Position numbers and translations under genes: made by a program. The notes under the pieces are model-generated. The model searched no databases. It was not told where the DNA came from and was given only the letters and a program-made list of their open reading frames with translations. A stretch of 64,000 nucleotides of DNA from an uncultured Hoeflea sp. GTDB lineage: Bacteria; Pseudomonadota; Alphaproteobacteria; Rhizobiales; Rhizobiaceae. The stretch is taken from NCBI RefSeq assembly GCF_947501405.1, contig NZ_CANMVK010000004.1:48843-112842 (forward strand). The letters run 5' to 3'. Below, piece after piece: positions 1 to 9,037 of this stretch (positions are counted from its first letter, which is position 1; the number at the start of each line of letters is the position of its first letter).

Positions 1-137
1 GCAGTGCAATGCCCTTTTTTTGCGTGACAATTTTGCTGCCGCCCGCCAAACAGGAGACGTAAGGGCAAGGAATATGCGCCCCGAAGCTTCTCGTGCAGGC
101 CACAACCCGGACCGGCGGCGCGTCACATCTCCCACTC

Positions 138-1034
138 ATGCCTCTGGAAACCCGGTTGATGCTGCGCGCCTATCTGTTCCTGACCATCACCGCCCTGTCC
201 TGGGGCGGCAACGCGGTGGCGGGCAAGCTTGCGGTCGGCCACATCTCGCCAATGTTGCTGACATCGCTGCGTTGGGGGCTGGCGCTGATCATCCTGCTCG
301 CTTTCACCCTGCCAAGGGTGCGGCGCGACATGGCGGTCATCCGTGCCAACCTGCCGCTGCTGATCGGCTATGGCGCGATCGGCTTTGCCTGTTTCAACAA
401 TCTGCTCTATTCGGCGCTCAACCACACCACGGCTATCAATGTGGCGATCGAGCAAGCCGGCATGCCGATGGTGATCTTCCTCGCCAATTTCATCCTGTTC
501 CGCATCAAGGTGACCTCGGCACAGATCGTGGGTTTTATGTTGACGCTGACCGGCGTGGCGCTCACCGCCTCGGGCGGCAGCTTCATCCGCCTGATCGGGC
601 TCGAGCTCAATCGCGGCGACGCGCTGATGCTGTTGGCAGTCCTGTGCTATGGCGGCTACACCGTGGCGCTGCGCTACAAGCCCGAGATCCACTGGCAATC
701 GATGATCACGGTGATGGCGGCCGCGGCCTTCGTAACCTCGCTGCCGTTCGCCGCCTTTGAGGTAGCGCGCGAAACCGCGATCTGGCCCGATACCCGCGGC
801 TGGATCGTCGCGGCGTTTACCGCCATCTTCCCCTCGCTCGTCGCCCAGGTGATGTTCATCAAGGGCAACGAAATCATCGGCTCCAACCGCGCCGGCATCT
901 TCATCAACCTGGTGCCGATCTTCGGCACCCTGCTCTCGGTGATGATTTTGGGCGAGATGCTGCATCTCTACCACGTGGTGGCGCTGGCCCTGGTGCTCGG
1001 CGGCATCTGGCTGTCGGAGCGGGGGAAGCGGTAG
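138..1034 (+). CDS. EamA/DMT-family inner-membrane transporter
   Basis: About 298 residues, almost entirely hydrophobic, with roughly ten transmembrane segments arranged as two EamA repeats, as usual for drug/metabolite transporters. The first segment carries the typical ALSWGGNAVAGK signature, and the C-terminal half has the matching NLVPIFGTLLSVMILGE motif. The substrate cannot be read from the sequence; family members export amino acids, metabolites or drugs. The reading frame is open further upstream to a GTG at 93, but the segment before 138 has no membrane or family character. An ATG at 159 is also possible. No clear ribosome-binding site decides between them. Confidence 0.85.
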   Translation: MPLETRLMLRAYLFLTITALSWGGNAVAGKLAVGHISPMLLTSLRWGLALIILLAFTLPRVRRDMAVIRANLPLLIGYGAIGFACFNNLLYSALNHTTAINVAIEQAGMPMVIFLANFILFRIKVTSAQIVGFMLTLTGVALTASGGSFIRLIGLELNRGDALMLLAVLCYGGYTVALRYKPEIHWQSMITVMAAAAFVTSLPFAAFEVARETAIWPDTRGWIVAAFTAIFPSLVAQVMFIKGNEIIGSNRAGIFINLVPIFGTLLSVMILGEMLHLYHVVALALVLGGIWLSERGKR

Positions 1035-1315
1035 GGGGTGAAGGAACACAACCCAATCTTCATTGGCGGCAGGTCAGTACCCAAGCGCGACCGCTTTGCG
1101 CCCTCATCTCCACTATTCGCGATTTAACTTCAAATGCCCGAAAGCGGCCATTCCAGGCAGCTGATCCAAAATCCGAGCAGGTCGGTTTGCCTTACCTTTG
1201 CAGCGCCAGCGAAGAAGAATTCACAGCTGACGAAAGCCAGGATACGTCACATGCAAAAAAACCGGTGCGCACCGTCGCGGCAGCGGTCCGGAACGATCCT
1301 TCATAATTGGCCTTG

Positions 1316-1331
1316 CCGAAACCGGTTTCGG
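1316..1331. promoter_or_regulatory. Candidate LacI-family operator (16-bp palindrome)
   Basis: ccgaaaccggtttcgg is a perfect 16-bp palindrome with the central CG typical of LacI-family operators. It sits 29 bp before the GTG start of the LacI-type gene at 1360, so autoregulation, and control of the sugar operon behind it, is a reasonable inference. The rest of 1035-1359 shows no convincing gene. Confidence 0.55.
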
Positions 1332-1359
1332 TGATCAAGGTGAGTGGTGGGAGGACATT

Positions 1360-2430
1360 GTGAACAACGCATTCACTACAATTTCGGGAGCCAAACGCCA
1401 CAATCGCGTTACGATTTCCGACATGGCAGCCGCGCTTGGCCTGACAAAGTCCACAGTCTCGCGCGCGATGAACGGATATCCTGATATCTCGGAGACAACC
1501 CAACTGCGTGTCAAACGCATGGCGGAGAAGCTGAGCTATCAGCCGCTCAGTCACGCTCAAGCCATCAAGACCGGCCGCACGCGTTCGCTCGGTCTCATTC
1601 TGCAACTGTCTGACCACGATGCGCAGCGCCCGTTCCTGGCTGAATTCCTTGCTGGAGTTTCAGCAGGGGCTCACAATGAGGGCTGGACGCTGACGATTGC
1701 GGCGTCCGAAAACCATGAAGACATGATCGAGACGTTCCGGGTGCTTCTGCGTGATGGAAAGGCCGACGGTTTCATTCTGCCCCGAGCCATGCGGGACGAT
1801 CCGCGCGTTCGTTTGCTGCGCGAGGCGGAGGTTCCCTTTGTTCTTTTCGGCAGACAGGACGACGACACGGATTGTGCCTGGTTCGACATTTTGGGTGAAG
1901 ACGCGATGCGCAATGCCGTGATGCATCTTGTAGCACTTGGCCACACGCGTATCGGATATATCAATGGCGGAACACAGTACGCCTACGCGGGATTGCGAAA
2001 ACAAGGGTTCCTCCAAGGGATGGCCGACGCAGGTCTGCCGATCGATCCTGATCTGATTGCCGAGGATGCCGTGACAATCAAGGACGGTGCGGAGGCAGCG
2101 TCTGGTCTGTTGGACAGTATGCATCCGCCAACAGCGATTGTCTGTGCAGTCGATTTCGCGGCCCTTGGGGTGTATCGGGCGGCGGCTGAACGAGGCCTTA
2201 CAATTGGTCGCGACCTTTCAGTTGTCGGATATGACGGCATTCCCGAGGGCGCACATACACAACCGCCGCTGACCACGTTCTCGGTCGATAACAAATCGGC
2301 CGGCGAGCGATTGTCCAACATCCTGATCCGCCGCATCCGCGGTGAAGACCTGACCAATTTGCGCGAAACGGACATGGCCACCTTTCTGGACAGAGGATCG
2401 ACAGGCCCGGCGCCAAGTTCAAAAAACTGA
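1360..2430 (+). CDS. LacI-family transcriptional regulator of the sugar ABC operon
   Basis: 356 residues. Residues about 17-65 form the LacI helix-turn-helix and hinge (VTISDMAAALGLTKSTVSRA), followed by a periplasmic-binding-protein-like sensor domain, including the conserved VVGYDG segment near residue 290. It starts with GTG at 1360 behind a good ribosome-binding site (gggagga at about 1349-1355). The binding-protein gene follows 26 bp downstream in the same direction. By analogy with AglR in rhizobia, it should repress the operon until a sugar ligand is present. The ligand is unknown, and the palindrome at 1316-1331 is the likely operator. Confidence 0.9.
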   Translation: MNNAFTTISGAKRHNRVTISDMAAALGLTKSTVSRAMNGYPDISETTQLRVKRMAEKLSYQPLSHAQAIKTGRTRSLGLILQLSDHDAQRPFLAEFLAGVSAGAHNEGWTLTIAASENHEDMIETFRVLLRDGKADGFILPRAMRDDPRVRLLREAEVPFVLFGRQDDDTDCAWFDILGEDAMRNAVMHLVALGHTRIGYINGGTQYAYAGLRKQGFLQGMADAGLPIDPDLIAEDAVTIKDGAEAASGLLDSMHPPTAIVCAVDFAALGVYRAAAERGLTIGRDLSVVGYDGIPEGAHTQPPLTTFSVDNKSAGERLSNILIRRIRGEDLTNLRETDMATFLDRGSTGPAPSSKN

Positions 2431-2456
2431 CCCAATAACGTCAAGTGGAGGAAAAA

Positions 2457-3809
2457 ATGCTACTGAAAACCAAATCAATGCTGCGAATTGGCGCTGCAAG
2501 CGCGCTGATTTTGTCCGCGATGGCCGCAAATGCAGAAGAACTGCGTTTCTGGACAACTGAGGAACAGCCCGAGCGTCTGGCTCGTCAGGAGGCCATGGCC
2601 GCGGCCTTTGCGGAGGCCTCAGGGCACAGCGTCCAGGTTATTCCGGTTTCCGAAAACGACCTCGGCACGCGCGCGACGGCGGCATTTGCTGCTGGCGATC
2701 TGCCGGATGTGATCTACCACACCCTGCAATATGCCGCACCCTGGGCTGAGGCTGGCATCCTGGACACGGATGCTGCGACGGACGTCATTGAATCTCTGGG
2801 GGCAGATACGTTTGCGCCGGGAGCTTTGACGATGGCAGCGACAGCCGACGGATTTGCCTCGGTGCCTGTCGACGGCTGGACGCAGATGCTGGTCTACCGT
2901 GCTGATCTCTTCAAGGAGAAGGGTTTGGAGCCGCCCAACAGCTACGCCAATGTGTTGGCCGCGGTTGAGGCTTTGCACAACCCGCCTGAGATGTACGGCT
3001 TTGTGGCGGCGACAAAGATTGACGAGAACTTCATGAGCCAGGTGCTCGAGCATGTGTTCCTGGCCAATGGTGTTTCGCCGGTTGGTTCGGGAGGGGTGCA
3101 GGAGCTGGATGAAACGGCCACCATTGAAGTGCTCGAATTCTACAAGGCAATCGCAGAAGCGTCTCCTCCGGGCGACCTTTACTGGGATCAGTCGCGCTCG
3201 CTCTATTTCAGCGGCAACGCAGCGATGATCATCTGGTCGCCGTTCATTCTGGATGAACTGGCGGGTCTGCGCGACAGTGCTCCTCCGACCATCAATGACG
3301 ACCCGACCAGCCGTGATCTGGCTGCGGCAACCGGCATCGTCACCACGTTCTCGGGACCGTCCAACCCCGATGGTGCTGCCTGGGGCGATGTCCGCTATTT
3401 CGGCATCACATCAGATGCGTCGACCGATGCGGCCATGGAGTTTGTCGAGTACTCGATGAACCAGGGTTACGGCTCGACACTGGCGATTGCGCCTGAGGGG
3501 AAATTCCCCGTGCGTCGCGGTACGGCTGACAATCCAACAGAGTTTGCCGACCTTTGGGCAACGCTGGATGTCGGTGTCGACCGGAAAGCGCCGCTGGGCG
3601 AGCTTTACGATGCGGCGATGATTGAAGAGATCGTCGGCGGCCTTGATGTGGCCCAACGCTGGGGCGTGGCCGATGGCCAGTTGTCAGCGGCATCCAAGAT
3701 CATCAACAGCCAGGTGATCAACCGTTTTGTGCGCGAGTACATCGACGGCGAGCGCGATGCGGCCGCAACCGTGACGGCTCTGAACGAGGCGATTGCCGCT
3801 GTAGAGTAG
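2457..3809 (+). CDS. ABC transporter periplasmic sugar-binding protein (AglE-like)
   Basis: About 450 residues with a Sec signal peptide (basic start, hydrophobic core, cleavage likely after ...AANA), followed by a cluster B extracellular solute-binding fold that begins ELRFWTTEEQPER. The ATG at 2457 is preceded by a strong ggagg at 2447-2451, which rules out the in-frame GTG at 2445. It lies between the LacI regulator and two MalF/MalG-type permeases, so it should deliver sugar or a glycosidic compatible solute to that transporter. The nearest named system by gene order is AglEFGK of Sinorhizobium. Exact substrate unknown. Confidence 0.88.
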   Translation: MLLKTKSMLRIGAASALILSAMAANAEELRFWTTEEQPERLARQEAMAAAFAEASGHSVQVIPVSENDLGTRATAAFAAGDLPDVIYHTLQYAAPWAEAGILDTDAATDVIESLGADTFAPGALTMAATADGFASVPVDGWTQMLVYRADLFKEKGLEPPNSYANVLAAVEALHNPPEMYGFVAATKIDENFMSQVLEHVFLANGVSPVGSGGVQELDETATIEVLEFYKAIAEASPPGDLYWDQSRSLYFSGNAAMIIWSPFILDELAGLRDSAPPTINDDPTSRDLAAATGIVTTFSGPSNPDGAAWGDVRYFGITSDASTDAAMEFVEYSMNQGYGSTLAIAPEGKFPVRRGTADNPTEFADLWATLDVGVDRKAPLGELYDAAMIEEIVGGLDVAQRWGVADGQLSAASKIINSQVINRFVREYIDGERDAAATVTALNEAIAAVE

Positions 3810-3884
3810 GCGCACCTCACCGCTGGGGCGCGCGCTCGTGCGTCCCAGCTTCACACACCACGCCCAACAAGTTGGTGATTCCTG

Positions 3885-5129
3885 ATGGCGGATGTATCTC
3901 CTCCCATTAGCACAGGTCCTCTCGCCAAGCGAGAAGCACGGCTGGCGTGGGGCCTCTTGTTCCCCACCATTGCAGCCGTCGCGTTGGTTGTTGTTCTGCC
4001 GCTGCTGGCGATTTTCTGGATTTCGGTCAAACCCGTTGAACTTGGCGATCTGCGCGCGCCCGAAGTTGTGCTGCGCGAAGACATCCGGGGCGACTACGAG
4101 GCCGTGGGAGACAAGGCGAATATTCGATATCGCCTTCGCAATTCCTCTCAGGAACAACCGATCAAAGGTGTAACCCTGACCGATACGCTGCCCGAAGGGC
4201 TGCGGGTCACCGGGTTGGACGAGCGTTGTGTGCTCGATGGGCGTTCCCTGAACTGCGATCTGGGTGACTGGGAGCCCGGCTTTCGCGAAAATCTGATGAT
4301 CCCGGTGGTCGTCGAGCAAGCCTATGTCGACCTTGGACTGCGCCCTCAAGACAGTCCTGCCAGCACAACCGGGCAGTCTTCCAATGTCCTGACCAACACC
4401 ACATTCACGCTGGATAATTTTGCACGCATCTTCAACGGCGATGAATTTGTCGAAGTGCTTCTGGTGACGCTCTTTTACACGGTCTTTGGCACAATTGGCG
4501 CGCTGCTTGTGGGGTTGTTTGCAGCACTTCTGCTGAACAAGTCCTTCAAGGGCCAGGGCATTTTGCGCGGTCTTTATCTGTTCCCCTATGTTGCACCGGT
4601 GATCGCGGTGGCTTTCGCATGGCTGATCTTGTTTGATCCGTTTTCCGGCTCTGCCAATGCGCTGCTCCTGCAAATGGGCGTGACATCCGAGGCGATCAAC
4701 TTCTTCGGCGAACGGCCACTGGCGCTGATCATGGTCACGGTGTTCGAAATCTGGCGCTATTTTCCGCTCTCCTTCCTGTTCATTCTGGCTCGAATGCAGA
4801 GCATCGACAGCGATATGTATGAGGCGGCAGACATGGACGGCGCCAGCCCGTTCCAGCAATTCTGGTATCTCAGCGTGCCGCAGCTTTTGGGAATTCTCAG
4901 TGTTCTTTTCCTGCTGCGCTTCATATGGACGTTCAACAAGTTCGACGACATCTTCCTGCTCACAGGCGGCAACGCCGGAACCCGTACTCTGACAGTAAAC
5001 GTCTATGAGCAGGCCTTTGCGATCTCGAACATTGGCGCAGGGGCTGCGGTCGCGGTGGTGATCTTTGGTTGCCTGCTAGCTTTCTCGATCTTCTTCCTGA
5101 AATACATCAGCCGGGAGGAGGGCCTATGA
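3885..5129 (+). CDS. Sugar ABC permease (MalF type) with a periplasmic insert domain
   Basis: 414 residues. After a cytoplasmic N-terminus and the first membrane segment (residues about 25-50) comes a soluble stretch of about 120 residues containing a DUF11-like beta-sandwich pattern (GVTLTDTLPEGLRV, then a pair of Cys in ERCVLDGRSLNCDLGDWEPG). Then come the usual membrane segments and the EAA loop (YEAADMDGASPFQQFWYLSVP) that docks the ATPase. An insert after the first helix is known for MalF and for AglF-like permeases; its beta-sandwich pattern is notable. The stop overlaps the next permease start (ATGA at 5126-5129), implying translational coupling. Confidence 0.88.
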   Translation: MADVSPPISTGPLAKREARLAWGLLFPTIAAVALVVVLPLLAIFWISVKPVELGDLRAPEVVLREDIRGDYEAVGDKANIRYRLRNSSQEQPIKGVTLTDTLPEGLRVTGLDERCVLDGRSLNCDLGDWEPGFRENLMIPVVVEQAYVDLGLRPQDSPASTTGQSSNVLTNTTFTLDNFARIFNGDEFVEVLLVTLFYTVFGTIGALLVGLFAALLLNKSFKGQGILRGLYLFPYVAPVIAVAFAWLILFDPFSGSANALLLQMGVTSEAINFFGERPLALIMVTVFEIWRYFPLSFLFILARMQSIDSDMYEAADMDGASPFQQFWYLSVPQLLGILSVLFLLRFIWTFNKFDDIFLLTGGNAGTRTLTVNVYEQAFAISNIGAGAAVAVVIFGCLLAFSIFFLKYISREEGL

Positions 5130-6340
5130 GCAAGTTGCGTTTCGGATATGTAACCGGCCCGATTCTGGGGGCGCTGTGGATGGTGATCCTCGCCGTAACG
5201 GTCGCCATCGCGATGTCTTTCGCCACGGGCCAGGCGTTCCGTCCCGGCATCTTATGGTCGCTTGTGTGGGGGGCGATGGCAGGAGCCGGTTTGGTTGCCT
5301 TGGGACGAGGACGCCCCGTTCAACTGGGTCTCTCCGTCGCCATCATAGCCCTGATGCTTATCGGATTTGGACCGGTTCTCGTTGGGCCAGAGACCAGTTT
5401 CAGCGCTCGTTTTGTCGGTGCGCTTCTGCTGGGTATCAGCTTCGGAGCATCGATCGTCCCAATTCTCGACGAGATCACGCCGGGTGCATTGACACGGCAT
5501 GAATTCGAGGGCGCGGTGATCCGCTTTCTCACAGGGTTTGGCTACATTTTCTTCACAGCCATCGTCTTGATCCCCTTCTACGTCATGGTGATGACGAGCC
5601 TGAAAAACCAGTCCGAGCTGATTCAGAACCCGTTGGATTTCTCAATCGATCTGTCCAAAGGCACCGAACTCTTCCGCTCCTATGATGAGCTGTTCACCCA
5701 GTTCAATTTCGGCACGTATCTGTTCAACTCGTTTTCTATCTCGGTGCTGACGGTCTTCATCACCCTGGCGTTCGCGATCCCGGGAGCTTACGCGGTGGCG
5801 CGCCTGCGGTTCCGGGGGCAGGCCGCATTCTCGCGCTCCATCCTGCTGATCTACATGGTCCCGATGATCGTGCTGGCCTTGCCAATCTACATCGCCTTTT
5901 CAATGACGGGTTTGCGCAATTCCTTCTGGGGCATTGTGATGATTTACCCGGTCACAACGATCCCCGTCGCGCTGTACATGCTGCAAGGATACTTCCGTGG
6001 CCTGCCTGCGGAGATCGAAGAAGCGGGCCTGATGGATGGGCTTTCGCGCCTGAAGGTGATCTGGCAAATCACCCTGCCCTTATCGTTGCCAGCATTGGCG
6101 TCGGTGTCACTTTACGTCTTCATGATCGCCTGGAACGAGTTCCTGCTGGCCTTCATGCTGCTGGATGACCCGACCAAGTTCACCCTGACGCGCGGCATTG
6201 CTTCGCTCAACTCATCGGAAATTCCCCGACAGCACCTTATGGCCGGTTCCGTCATCGCGACTGTACCGATCATGGCGATCTTCCTGGGGTTGGAGAAATT
6301 CATGACCAAAGGGCTGACTGCCGGGTCAGTAAAGGGATAG
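5126..6340 (+). CDS. Sugar ABC permease (MalG type) with extra N-terminal membrane segments
   Basis: 404 residues. The C-terminal half is a standard MalG-like permease with the EAA loop (EIEEAGLMDGLSRLKVIWQITLP) and the long loop before FNFGTYLFNSF. The first about 130 residues add some four hydrophobic helices that ordinary MalG proteins lack; AglG-type permeases of rhizobia show a similar extension. The start is the ATG overlapping the previous stop, behind a ggagg-like site at about 5114-5122. It should pair with the upstream permease and the ATPase at 7604 to form the importer. Confidence 0.87.
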   Translation: MSKLRFGYVTGPILGALWMVILAVTVAIAMSFATGQAFRPGILWSLVWGAMAGAGLVALGRGRPVQLGLSVAIIALMLIGFGPVLVGPETSFSARFVGALLLGISFGASIVPILDEITPGALTRHEFEGAVIRFLTGFGYIFFTAIVLIPFYVMVMTSLKNQSELIQNPLDFSIDLSKGTELFRSYDELFTQFNFGTYLFNSFSISVLTVFITLAFAIPGAYAVARLRFRGQAAFSRSILLIYMVPMIVLALPIYIAFSMTGLRNSFWGIVMIYPVTTIPVALYMLQGYFRGLPAEIEEAGLMDGLSRLKVIWQITLPLSLPALASVSLYVFMIAWNEFLLAFMLLDDPTKFTLTRGIASLNSSEIPRQHLMAGSVIATVPIMAIFLGLEKFMTKGLTAGSVKG

Positions 6341-6344
6341 TGCA

Positions 6345-7604
6345 ATGACATTATTTGACAGTGAAGCCCGTGCAATCCTTCGCGAGAATGATCGAGGCGG
6401 GTATACAATTCCGACAGACGGACTCTATCCCTACCAGTGGAACTGGGACAGCGCCTTCGCGGCTTGGGGCTATTCCACTTTCGATCTTCCGAGAGCCTGG
6501 CAGGAGCTGGAAACGCTCATGGCCGCTCAGTGGAAAGACGGGATGGTGCCGCACATCATCTTCCACCAATCGGACCCGGGCTATTTCCCGGGCCCGGATG
6601 TCTGGGCAACCGGGCAGACGCCTCCGACGTCCGGTATCTCTCAACCACCGGTCGCTGCCATTATCGCGCGCCTCATTTGGGAAGTGGACAAAGAGGCCGG
6701 ACATGAACACCTGAAGCACCTATTTCCCCGCCTGGTCCGCTGGCATCGGTGGTGGCACGAATGCCGTTGCACCGCGGGTCCTGCTACCATCACCCACCCT
6801 TGGGAAAGCGGACGTGACAATTGCCCGGATTGGGACAGCGGAATGGCAGGTGTCGACGGCTCTGGTGTGGGCGAATATGAGCGACGCGACACTGGTCATG
6901 TTGACGCATCGATGCGCCCGGGCAAAGAGGATTACGATCGCTATATCGCCATGGTGCAGTTCGGCGTCAAAACCGGATGGGATCAGGCGCGGATCGTGGC
7001 TGAGGGCCCTTTCCTGATGGCCGATCCGGGTATTACCTTCATCCTTTTGCGGGCGCATCAGGACCTGGCCGTCATCGGGCGCGCACTTGGCGAAGACGTG
7101 TCCGAAATCGAAGGCTGGTCCCTGGCGCTGCGCAATGCGTTACCATTGATCTGGAACCCGGACCTGCAGGCCTATGACGCCAAAAACCTGCGTACCGGGG
7201 AGTTCGCGGGTGTACTCGGATCAGGTGCTTTCCTGGCCTATCTGGCCGAGGCTGGAAATCCTGAGCTGGACAAGCAATTGATGCGCGTCTGGGATGCCGT
7301 GACCTACGGCATACCGTCTGCCGATCCCGAAGCTGAAATATTTGATCCACGCCGCTACTGGCGCGGCCCGGCCTGGCCTGTGATCAATGCGCTCATTGCA
7401 ATCGGTTTGCGGGATGCGGGCCGCTTTGACCTTGAATGGCGGCTGCGCTCCGAAACCGCATCGCTGATCAAGCAACACGGTTTTTACGAGTATTTCGACC
7501 CAAGAGATGCCACACCATGCGGCGGCAGCAACTTCACATGGACGGCCGCCATCTGGCTGACATGGGCGGGCGATGATCGCGAAGCTGCAGAGGCGGCCGC
7601 ATAA
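6345..7604 (+). CDS. GH63/MGH1-like glycoside hydrolase
   Basis: 419 residues matching the (alpha/alpha)6 glycosidase group that includes mannosylglycerate/glucosylglycerate hydrolases and trehalase-like enzymes. Visible signatures are YPYQWNWDSAF (28-38), ESGRDNCPDWD (154-164), where D158 is the candidate general acid by analogy, RYWRGPAWPVINA, and HGFYEYFDP with E382 as candidate base. There is no signal peptide, so it should hydrolyse an imported glycoside in the cytoplasm. It replaces the GH13 alpha-glucosidase AglA found in classical agl operons. A glycoside-type compatible solute such as glucosylglycerate is an inferred substrate, not proven. The ATG has aaaggga upstream. Confidence 0.82.
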   Translation: MTLFDSEARAILRENDRGGYTIPTDGLYPYQWNWDSAFAAWGYSTFDLPRAWQELETLMAAQWKDGMVPHIIFHQSDPGYFPGPDVWATGQTPPTSGISQPPVAAIIARLIWEVDKEAGHEHLKHLFPRLVRWHRWWHECRCTAGPATITHPWESGRDNCPDWDSGMAGVDGSGVGEYERRDTGHVDASMRPGKEDYDRYIAMVQFGVKTGWDQARIVAEGPFLMADPGITFILLRAHQDLAVIGRALGEDVSEIEGWSLALRNALPLIWNPDLQAYDAKNLRTGEFAGVLGSGAFLAYLAEAGNPELDKQLMRVWDAVTYGIPSADPEAEIFDPRRYWRGPAWPVINALIAIGLRDAGRFDLEWRLRSETASLIKQHGFYEYFDPRDATPCGGSNFTWTAAIWLTWAGDDREAAEAAA

Positions 7605-8626
7605 TGTCATCAATCCAGTTAAAAGCCGTCGAAAAGTGGTTTGGCAACGTGCAGGTTGTCAAAGGCGTGGATCTGACCGTCGAAGAGGGTGAGTTCATCA
7701 TCTTCGTCGGGCCATCGGGATGCGGGAAATCCACGCTCCTGCGCATGATAGCAGGGTTGGAGGAAACCTCTCGCGGGCAGATCATGATTGGAGACCGCGA
7801 TGCCACGGCAGAACCGCCCAACAAGCGCGGCCTTGCAATGGTGTTTCAGAGCTACGCGCTTTATCCGCATATGTCGGTGCGCGACAATGTGGGCTTTCCC
7901 CTTAAATCCGCCGGTCTGCCCAAGGCCGAGATTGACGCCAAGGTGAACGAAGCTGCGCGCGTTCTCAAGCTCGACGATTACATGGACCGGCGTCCAAAGG
8001 ACCTGTCGGGAGGGCAGCGCCAGCGTGTTGCCATTGGCCGCTCGATCGTGCGTGATCCGACCGCATTTTTGTTTGACGAGCCGCTGTCAAACCTTGATGC
8101 CGCCTTGCGTGTCGAGATGCGCTACGAAATCGCCAAACTGCACCAGTCACTCAAATCAACGATGATCTACGTCACTCACGATCAGGTCGAGGCGATGACC
8201 CTCGCGGACCGCATCGTCGTGCTGGAATTCGGAAAAATTGCCCAGGTTGGCAGCCCGCGCGAGCTTTACGAGAAACCGGCAAATCTGTTCGTTGCACAAT
8301 TCATCGGCTCACCGCGCATGAACGTTTTTCCAGCGAGCGCGGTAACGTCTTTCTCATTGCCTGAAAACGTGGTTTCGCTCGGCATTCGACCTGAGCATAT
8401 CTCCGTGGTCGCGCCCGGCTCTGGTAAGTTGAGCGGAACCGTAGACGTTCTCGAATATCTGGGTGCGGACACATTCGTGATCATGTCCTGCGGCGAGGCA
8501 GGACAAATCACGTTGCGGGTGAACGGCAGTACGCCGTTGAAACCAGGCGATTCTGCAGATCTGGAATTCACCGCAGACAATGTGCATGCATTCGATGAAG
8601 CGGGCACCGCGCTGAATATCCCTTGA
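7604..8626 (+). CDS. Sugar ABC transporter ATPase (UgpC/MalK family)
   Basis: 340 residues with Walker A GPSGCGKST (about 38-46), Q-loop FQSYALYP, signature LSGGQRQR, Walker B FLFDEPLSNLD and the switch His in THDQ. The C-terminal TOBE regulatory domain of MalK-type ATPases follows (LGIRPEHI onward). The ATG overlaps the hydrolase stop by one base (TAATG), so it is the last gene of the LacI-led sugar operon and powers the two permeases. Confidence 0.93.
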   Translation: MSSIQLKAVEKWFGNVQVVKGVDLTVEEGEFIIFVGPSGCGKSTLLRMIAGLEETSRGQIMIGDRDATAEPPNKRGLAMVFQSYALYPHMSVRDNVGFPLKSAGLPKAEIDAKVNEAARVLKLDDYMDRRPKDLSGGQRQRVAIGRSIVRDPTAFLFDEPLSNLDAALRVEMRYEIAKLHQSLKSTMIYVTHDQVEAMTLADRIVVLEFGKIAQVGSPRELYEKPANLFVAQFIGSPRMNVFPASAVTSFSLPENVVSLGIRPEHISVVAPGSGKLSGTVDVLEYLGADTFVIMSCGEAGQITLRVNGSTPLKPGDSADLEFTADNVHAFDEAGTALNIP

Positions 8627-8667
8627 GCGTTTTTGGAAGAGAATTGAGTTTAATTCCAGCGTCTCCG

Positions 8668-8871
8668 ACTGACCACGCGTTCATCGAGAGCTATAACCGC
8701 AAGTTCCGTGCGGAATGCCTGAACACGCATTGATTCATGAGCCGTGACGACGCCCGGTCAAGAATGGAGGAGTGGCGAAAGGACTACAACACGGTCCGCC
8801 CGCACAGCGCGATCGGCAACAAGCTGCCGATATCGCTGATGAATGGTTCAGACGCCGGCCAACTTCACTGA
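8668..8871 (+). pseudogene. IS3-family transposase C-terminal remnant
   Basis: The frame reads TDHAFIESYNRKFRAECLNTH, stop (8731-8733), FMSRDDARSRMEEWRKDY, then NTVRPHSAIG up to the stop at 8869-8871. This is the end of the IS3-type DDE integrase core; DECLN, WR.DYN and RPHS are hallmarks of the OrfB end. The TGA stands where functional copies have Trp. No OrfA or catalytic N-terminal part is present. The stretch ...ggggcaggtcat near 8936-8947 may be what is left of the element end. The rest of 8872-9037 holds no gene I can recognise. Confidence 0.8.
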
Positions 8872-9037
8872 ACCCTGACCCCCGGAAAATCTCCAGCCGG
8901 ATGGTCCAATCAAGGGATGCAGCTCATCACTTAACTGGGGCAGGTCATTTCTCTTAGCAACCGCCCTCGTTGCAATTGCCATCCACTGGCTATGTGTTCG
9001 GAGCCCGGGATACTCAAAACAGTTACGGCCCTGATAA

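Noticed and set aside
3684..4859. A 391-codon open frame opposite the sugar permease gene
   Set aside because: Antisense shadow; its composition is biased as expected from the reverse complement of membrane-protein codons.
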